Origin: Neckera pumila
Taxonomy: Eukaryota; Streptophyta; Bryopsida; Hypnales; Neckeraceae
Length of the DNA: 64,000 nt
Reading direction: 5' to 3'
NCBI GenBank assembly: GCA_963969595.1
Contig: OZ018418.1
Span: forward strand, 7,817,001-7,881,000
Positions 58,748 through 64,000 of this stretch are shown piece by piece. The position numbers were made by a program, and so were the translations under genes. The number at the start of each line of letters is the position of its first letter. Position 1 is the stretch's first letter. The notes below the pieces were generated by a model that saw nothing but the letters and a program-made list of their open reading frames with translations, searched no databases and had not been told where the DNA came from.

Positions 58748-61600
58748 CTAATCTTCAGGTGTTAAAGTTGAATTGCTTGGCACTTCATCAGCATTAGGGT
58801 CTGTATCTTCATGCGACTCTCTACTGCTGCTGTTGTCGTTGGAGCTCTCGTTCTCTTCATCTTCTTGGGGTACTGATACGTTTTGTACTTCATGTTCTAC
58901 CTTAAAGTTCAGATTCCATATTATAATATCCACGCCAGTTGTGCCTTCTGTTTGCACCAATCGTTTTGTGAGCCTGTTCACATTGATGAGTCCATTAATG
59001 TTGGGTGTGGGATGTTGTCCTTCTTTGCTTGATTGTCAACATTTTGGGTGGAACATCTTGCACACATGCTATACTGCTGGACAACTTGGTTGGCAAGTTT
59101 ATGATTCTTGCGTATCTTCTCCTTAGGTTTTCTAATATGCTTTTTGCCTCTACCCTTGTCAGTCATGTGTCTACGCACTTCCAATGATGAATCTCCAGGA
59201 ACCAACACCAATGACAATTGAGTAGATTGCGTATCTGAGCCACGAACTTCTTCATCAATGCTTGCTAGTGCACCTCGATGCCTCGGCAGCCGTGCTGGTG
59301 GGGTTGATGAACTTGGTGCAGACCTCCTGGCTGTAGGCAAGTTTGTGCCTCTTCCTCGATTCAAGACCGCATTACGGTTAATGGGCAAAAGACTTCCCAA
59401 TGGCACATCATCATCGAAATTGTCAATTTCAGACGTTTAAGTGGCCGCCGCGTTGAATATTGCAGGATTTGCAGTTCTCTCATATTTGACCTCATCGACG
59501 GTAGTTTGTTGTTCTTGACGCTCGCTTTTCACTATACCTTCTGTAGCGCTGCGGAGATTCATTGGCGTTCTCAAAGGCGACTCAGTTGGTACCAATGATC
59601 TCACCTGTGGTTCTAAATTTGGCATTAGAATATGTACATCACCGTTGTTGTCGTCACGACTTCTTTCCCTCGATGGCGGAGTACTCTCTGTTGTATCTTC
59701 ATGCCATGCATGGACGTGCACTTGTTCTGGAGAACATAAGACCTCTTCCTCAGCAACACCGTCCTCATTATTGCCATCCACAAACGTATTTGCAAAACAT
59801 CAACATTGTCTAGGGGACTGTGCTGAGGGGGGATCATTGCAGCCCATTCATTGTCGTGCAATTGCTCTTCTTTGTTCCTACGGTTCTTGTTCGCTTGCAT
59901 GAAATCGGGAACCACCTCTTCTTTGTCTTCAGAAGGCAATCTCTCCTTGTGGTCTAAAGCATCATCCACACGTAAAAAGAGCTGCTCGTAGAAAAGGGCT
60001 GGATTGTACCCACATTTCTGGCGTTCAAGTTTGTTGTTTGCGTAGATATACACCAATGTCTCTGCCTTGGATGTACTCAGGCAATTCCGCACTTTGTTGT
60101 GCACAAATGAAGACATGCTCCAATTCCTTTCACATGAAGACACTGAGCACGTCAAACCTAGAATTCTCTTTGCTATCTTTGGAAGAGCATTGCCACCCAC
60201 TTGATTCCACCATTGATGAGGCAGCAAGTTACATTCATTGACATTGGGAGCCTCCAGTAAGGGGTCAAAAGGCCTTGTCTTCTCTTCAAATTGCATCAGC
60301 TCCATCATTGCTTCCAATGCCGACACTCCTAAAGACTTATTCATTCTCCGTATGACTCAATTCAAGGCTCATTTGGCTTGGCCATCAGCAAGAACTTCTT
60401 GGACATCTGCTAGAAATGGATTCAGAGAGGAAGTCGCAAGACTTTGTTGGATGACCACTTCCAAAAAAGAACCAACGTATGTTGATACTTCTTGATGTAC
60501 TTCACAATATCCCTACACTCCTGTACCAAATCTTTCATCAATTAAAACTTTTTCTAGTCCTTCAAAAGTAAGTCCAGAATGTGTACAGCACACCCCTGTC
60601 TGTACAAGTGAGGGTACTTTTCTTCTAAGCCATTCATGGCCCCAGTCATTACTGTGGCATTGTCCATACATAGTTGGACAATGTTCAAAGGGCCTACCTC
60701 ATCTATGTAATTCCCCATCTTCTCCTTCGTATAAGCAATGTCCTTTCTGTCTCCAGTGCTATCGACTAATCGCCAAAAGACATCCTAGGCAGGACAAACA
60801 AGCATCATGTTCAACAATGGACGGACATTGGTATCCGACCAACCAGCCGAACAAAAAGTCACCCCGTGTTGGTTGATTGAGTTCATAGTCCGTTCAAAGA
60901 CCACCTTCTTAACGGCTTCCTTTTTGTCATCTATCATCTTTGTTTGCACTGTGTTGTATGAGGGCGGATGGTACACAAATCCAGCTGTAGCTGTTTCCTT
61001 CACTGCGTTTACAAAGGCGGGGGGTCGCACAACATTGAATGTAATATTGGCCTCATAAAAGAAGGAAGCCCACATCTTATCCAACTTCTATCTGAGGCCT
61101 ACTTGTAACACCTCATCCATATTTCTTTGACGGGAAAAGGTTGTCCAATTTGTCCTTCTCTGGACCATCGCGGGTGTGGAATTAATTGAATCAGAGGTAG
61201 GGGCCGGTGTCTCATTTGTACCACTAGGATTTGCAGAGCCTTTTGCCTCAATGTTTGGTACAGGTGGAACGACGGACTCATCAGCATTGTCGGTAACCGG
61301 ATCTTCATACATCTCTTCATAGCTCATGGATTTAGGGACAACCACCTGACAATCCCTAAACTTGTCATGTACAATCCTGAGCATTTTCTTACAACGGTCT
61401 GACATGTTTGAGCCACCAAATCCAAAATGACTCAATGCCCTCTTCTTTACAAATGTTTTGCTCCACCCACAAAATACGCATTTTCGAGGATAGATAGAAG
61501 CATCATTCTTAGTGCACGGTACTTGCCAAGGGTCCCACTCTTTTGTGGCTCTATGTGTACCGTTTGCACTATTTCCCCTACCAGCGCCTCGTCCAGCCAT
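58748..61600 (-). pseudogene. hAT-superfamily transposase, decayed, with long C-terminal extension
   Basis: Start MAGRGAGRGNSANG at 61600. A BED-type zinc finger follows (YPRKCVFCGWSKTF ... RALSHFGF). After an in-frame TAG (61088-61090) comes the DUF659/hAT core: KMWASFFYEANITFNVVRPP, the first catalytic Asp in CSAGWSDTNVRPLLNMMLVC, then a TAG, DVFWRLVDSTGDRKDIAY, the second Asp in VQLCMDNATVMTGAMNGLEE and CAVHILDLLLKD. Two stops follow, and the middle of the transposase seems deleted near 60500. The C-terminal dimerisation domain (60344 onward) has QWWNQVGGNALPKIAKRILG, the catalytic Glu in SSCERNWSMSSFVHNKVRN and AETLVYIYANNKLERQ. Unusually, several hundred further codons of acidic, Ser/Thr-rich frames follow down to 58748 (59781-59437, 59406-58978, 58981-58748). 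Confidence 0.85.
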
Positions 61601-61854
61601 CTTGTTTATCCGCAATACATTCAATACAAAACTGTTTAATCAATGAACCTGATAATGTATAAGAAGTAATGACAAAGTCCCCTGCTAAGAGTATTCTGCC
61701 GAAGCCCTCAAAGCAAGGTTATTGCCCTCCAAAGAATCAAAACGTCCGCAGGAAGCCTCTTGCAAAGATTCAAGTCAAGAGTCTAATCTTCAGAGCAAGG
61801 TGACAAGGAAAGATTGCTCCCCCAGCTTTATAGTGATGGACTTTCAGGACCCAA

Positions 61855-62095
61855 AGTCATCCCATCAACAAGTGTGGGTTCAACAGGGGCGACTTTGGTA
61901 AAAGGCGACTTCAAGTACAGAGTGACCTTGGGTACCTTGAAGCAGCGACGTCGTTCACTTGCAAGTAAAAGGCAACCACGAGTATACTGGCGCAACCTCG
62001 GGTCCCGTCACAATCGAAAGCAACTGCGGCTACATGGGCGATCTCGAGTCTTAGGTTACGGCGAGCGTGGATCTTGCAGCGACCTCGAATAAAGG
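61855..62095 (+). repeat. GC-rich GGCGACCTCGGGT-like motifs, right of the hAT pseudogene
   Basis: Units such as GGGCGACTTTGGTA, GTGACCTTGGGTACC, GCGCAACCTCGGGTCCCG, GGGCGATCTCGAGTC and GCAGCGACCTCGAATA are spaced 20-30 bp apart. They are in the same orientation as the cluster at 57880-58310. They probably represent subterminal repeats of the hAT element. Confidence 0.6.
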
Positions 62096-62249
62096 AATGA
62101 TTGCAAGTGCCGGCAAAAATCGACTGATGAAGCATATCTACACTTTATTATCTCTATGAAATCCCAAGTATGATTCAAATTCCATTTGTTAGGAAAAAAA
62201 AAGGTATGATTCGAAATAGGGCTACATAATGATTTTTGCGGAAACCGTA

Positions 62250-63896
62250 AGATGGCAGAAGACTTTGGATTTTGAATCTCTAAAACACCAATGCCTTCTT
62301 TTCTGCATGTAATCAGTTAAGACTGCAATTTCTACAACATAGATTAAAAAATGCGGAAAGGGTGTTTTACGCTCATATAACCGTAGAATCATATACCTAA
62401 CAGGTAGGACAATGTGTGCAACAAAATTCAAAAATTTAGACAACAAAGATTACAAGATATTTGTGTTTCCACTTTAAATTGAAAAAAAATTATTCCAAAG
62501 CACATTGCAAAAGGATATGAATAGACTTTGAGCCTTCTTAATTTTTATTTAGTGCACTAATGAATTTTGAGCTTTAAATATTTGTGGCAAAGGATTGAGT
62601 TTATAGTCTATGACCCAGGAAAAATAAAGAAAATTGATTTGTCATACACCACAGAAATATTATCATTTATAGAAGTTGAATCAATTTTTTATATTATAAC
62701 TGTACAAATTTGAACTACACAGGTAACTAATGTAAGAGATTACAAAAGAAAAAAAAGAAAAAATCATTTAATGATTCAAAGATTATAATCTTTGATCATC
62801 TGGTTGCTAAAATTATGCAAATCTTTGTTGACCAACTGTAAAGGCTTGGCGGTTTTAGTACTGGGGCTTTTCTAATGCAATGGTTCACTCTATTTGTTCT
62901 AAAAAATATAAATAAAAACTATGCAAATCTCTGACTTCTCTTTTTGCATATCAAATCTAAAAAATTGAAGACCAAAAAAATATGAGATTGACAAGCCTAA
63001 CAAATACAGCCCCAGACCCTAGTTAATTTTTGACTTCTCAAAAATGTATTATATACTTTTTGAAGATGAATTTCTAGTGTAATTCTTCCTCTCAAGTTTT
63101 GGGTTTCTTTAAGGCTCATTTGCAAAAGCCCTTAACAATACAAAAAGTCAATATGGCAATGGGTACCTTGGCACCAAATTTTGAAAAGAGAAATCAAAAT
63201 CATTCATTTCCAATATAAAATTGTTCAAGCTACAACTAAACTTCAAAAATAATCTTTCAAAAATGTAAATTATTAAAAATTGCAATTTCATTAGGCTCTT
63301 TTTAACTTCTATCTTTATTTGACACCACGTTAGGGTGCCTTTGGCGTTTAGGGATGCAATAGAATTACGTACAAGATAGAAACAACATCTATGGTACTAG
63401 TAATTCTAAGATGGAATTAAATTGCACTAATCTGAATGGTGTGATGTGTCTAGCAAGAAAAGTAAACCACATGAAAATATTTGAAGAATTACTTAAAAAA
63501 TTGCAACCATTAATGAATTATATATGTTATTTTTTCAAAAAAATGCTCTAATTGATTGACAAGCAAGATTCTCCCTAACTTCCTAGAAACAAATCCAAAC
63601 AAAATGAATCAAAGCTTTCTATGTAAAGAAACATATAATGTATGAGGAAAATATATATTGAAAGAAAAAATTATTTGAATGTATATTCATACTTTGTTTG
63701 CCTCTTCTCTCCTATTTTGAGCATTTTTGGACATGCGTTTTGTTCTTTTGTACCGATTGCAACCTCAAAATGCCCCAAAAGTAAATCAATTTTACTTTCT
63801 TCAAGAAGAACTCCAAAAATCATGGCAAACATGGAGACAACACGTACTTGCAGGATATCACACTTCTCTCCCAAAAAGGCTATATGCCTTAAGGGA
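62250..63896 (-). mobile_element. TTAA-type element copy d, interrupted
   Basis: The right end is clear: GGCTATATGCCTTAAGGGA followed by TTAA (63897-63900). Blocks shared with copy c, in order, are GATTACAAGATATTTGTGTT, GAATTTTGAGCTTTAAATAT, AAATTGCACTAATCTGAATG and AAATGAATCAAAGCTTTCTA. Between about 62650 and 63370 unrelated sequence, including the dispersed repeat at 62900-63340, interrupts it. The left end is approximate. Confidence 0.5.
62900..63340 (+). repeat. Dispersed repeat, partner of 16620-17100
   Basis: It shares ordered blocks with 16620-17100 (TTTTTGCATATCAAATCTAA, TTTTTGACTTCTCAAAAATG, AATACAAAAAGTCAATATGG). It appears inserted in TTAA-type element copy d. Confidence 0.55.
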
Positions 63897-64000
63897 TTAA
63901 ATATTTGATATAAACGTGCTGTTCAATATTATGGTAAATATAATATTGACTTCTATAAATTGATATTGGGCTATATTCTATGTAATTTTGATTTTTTATT

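Noticed and set aside
59562..60241. Several plus-strand frames over the hAT region
   Set aside because: The minus strand carries the hAT dimerisation domain with the CERNWS motif; the plus frames have no domain.

Overview
This is nuclear DNA of a land plant, most likely one with a large, transposon-rich genome. It is AT-rich and has short GT-AG introns. It holds one apparently intact host gene, one decayed host gene, and otherwise a nested graveyard of plant-type transposons (PIF/Harbinger, hAT, CACTA-type and Stowaway-type MITEs) plus several repeat families I do not recognise. The species cannot be fixed from the sequence. No RNA genes, CRISPR arrays or organellar genes were seen.

0-6 kb holds two direct copies (one truncated by the window edge) of an unrecognised 3.5-3.7 kb element. 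It has TGT...ACA ends and 5-6 bp target duplications, and it encodes a protein of about 590 codons. A third, inverted and decayed copy lies at 40.5-44.0 kb. 6.6-7.3 kb is a degenerate A-rich minisatellite. 7.5-10 kb (minus) and 19.3-22.7 kb (plus) carry remains of two large, divergently oriented, intron- or frameshift-broken coding regions: a protein with a GGQHT-like motif, and a DUF7869-like protein with possible transposase acidic residues. Copies of a near-palindrome, TYGTGRGATCYCACRA, are clustered near both. Between them lie two mirrored arrays of a ~176 bp tandem repeat (12.8-13.5 and 14.3-15.2 kb).

22.7-23.5 kb has a Stowaway-like element with a CACTA-ended MITE nested in it, and a partial paralogue that preserves the empty site. 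25.7-28.4 kb (minus) is the intact host gene: a seven-exon, 370-residue LUC7-like U1 snRNP-associated splicing factor. About 370 bp upstream of its ATG sits a two-gene PIF/Harbinger element (28.8-32.4 kb) with divergent transposase and trihelix-type ORF1 pseudogenes. A second Harbinger transposase fragment follows at 32.9-33.6 kb.

38.7-46 kb is best read as a third Harbinger-type element: a Myb/SANT-like ORF1 on plus and a HARBI1-like transposase on minus. A MITE split its ORF1 and the third copy of the 3.5 kb element sits inside it. 48.7-49.6 kb (minus) holds decayed exons of a SURP-domain (SUGP1-like) splicing factor. 52.6-56.3 kb has tandem repeats of ~175 bp and ~900 bp elements with TTAA target duplications and CCC-type ends (piggyBac-like); related copies lie at 33.6 and 62.2-63.9 kb. 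57.4 kb has a second DUF7869-like fragment. 58.7-61.6 kb (minus) is a hAT transposase pseudogene flanked on both sides by arrays of a GC-rich ~24 bp motif.

Only the LUC7-like gene looks functional. Many nonsense codons in the transposon genes are explicable as C-to-T changes (CGA, CAG or TGG to stop), as expected of methylated, silenced elements.
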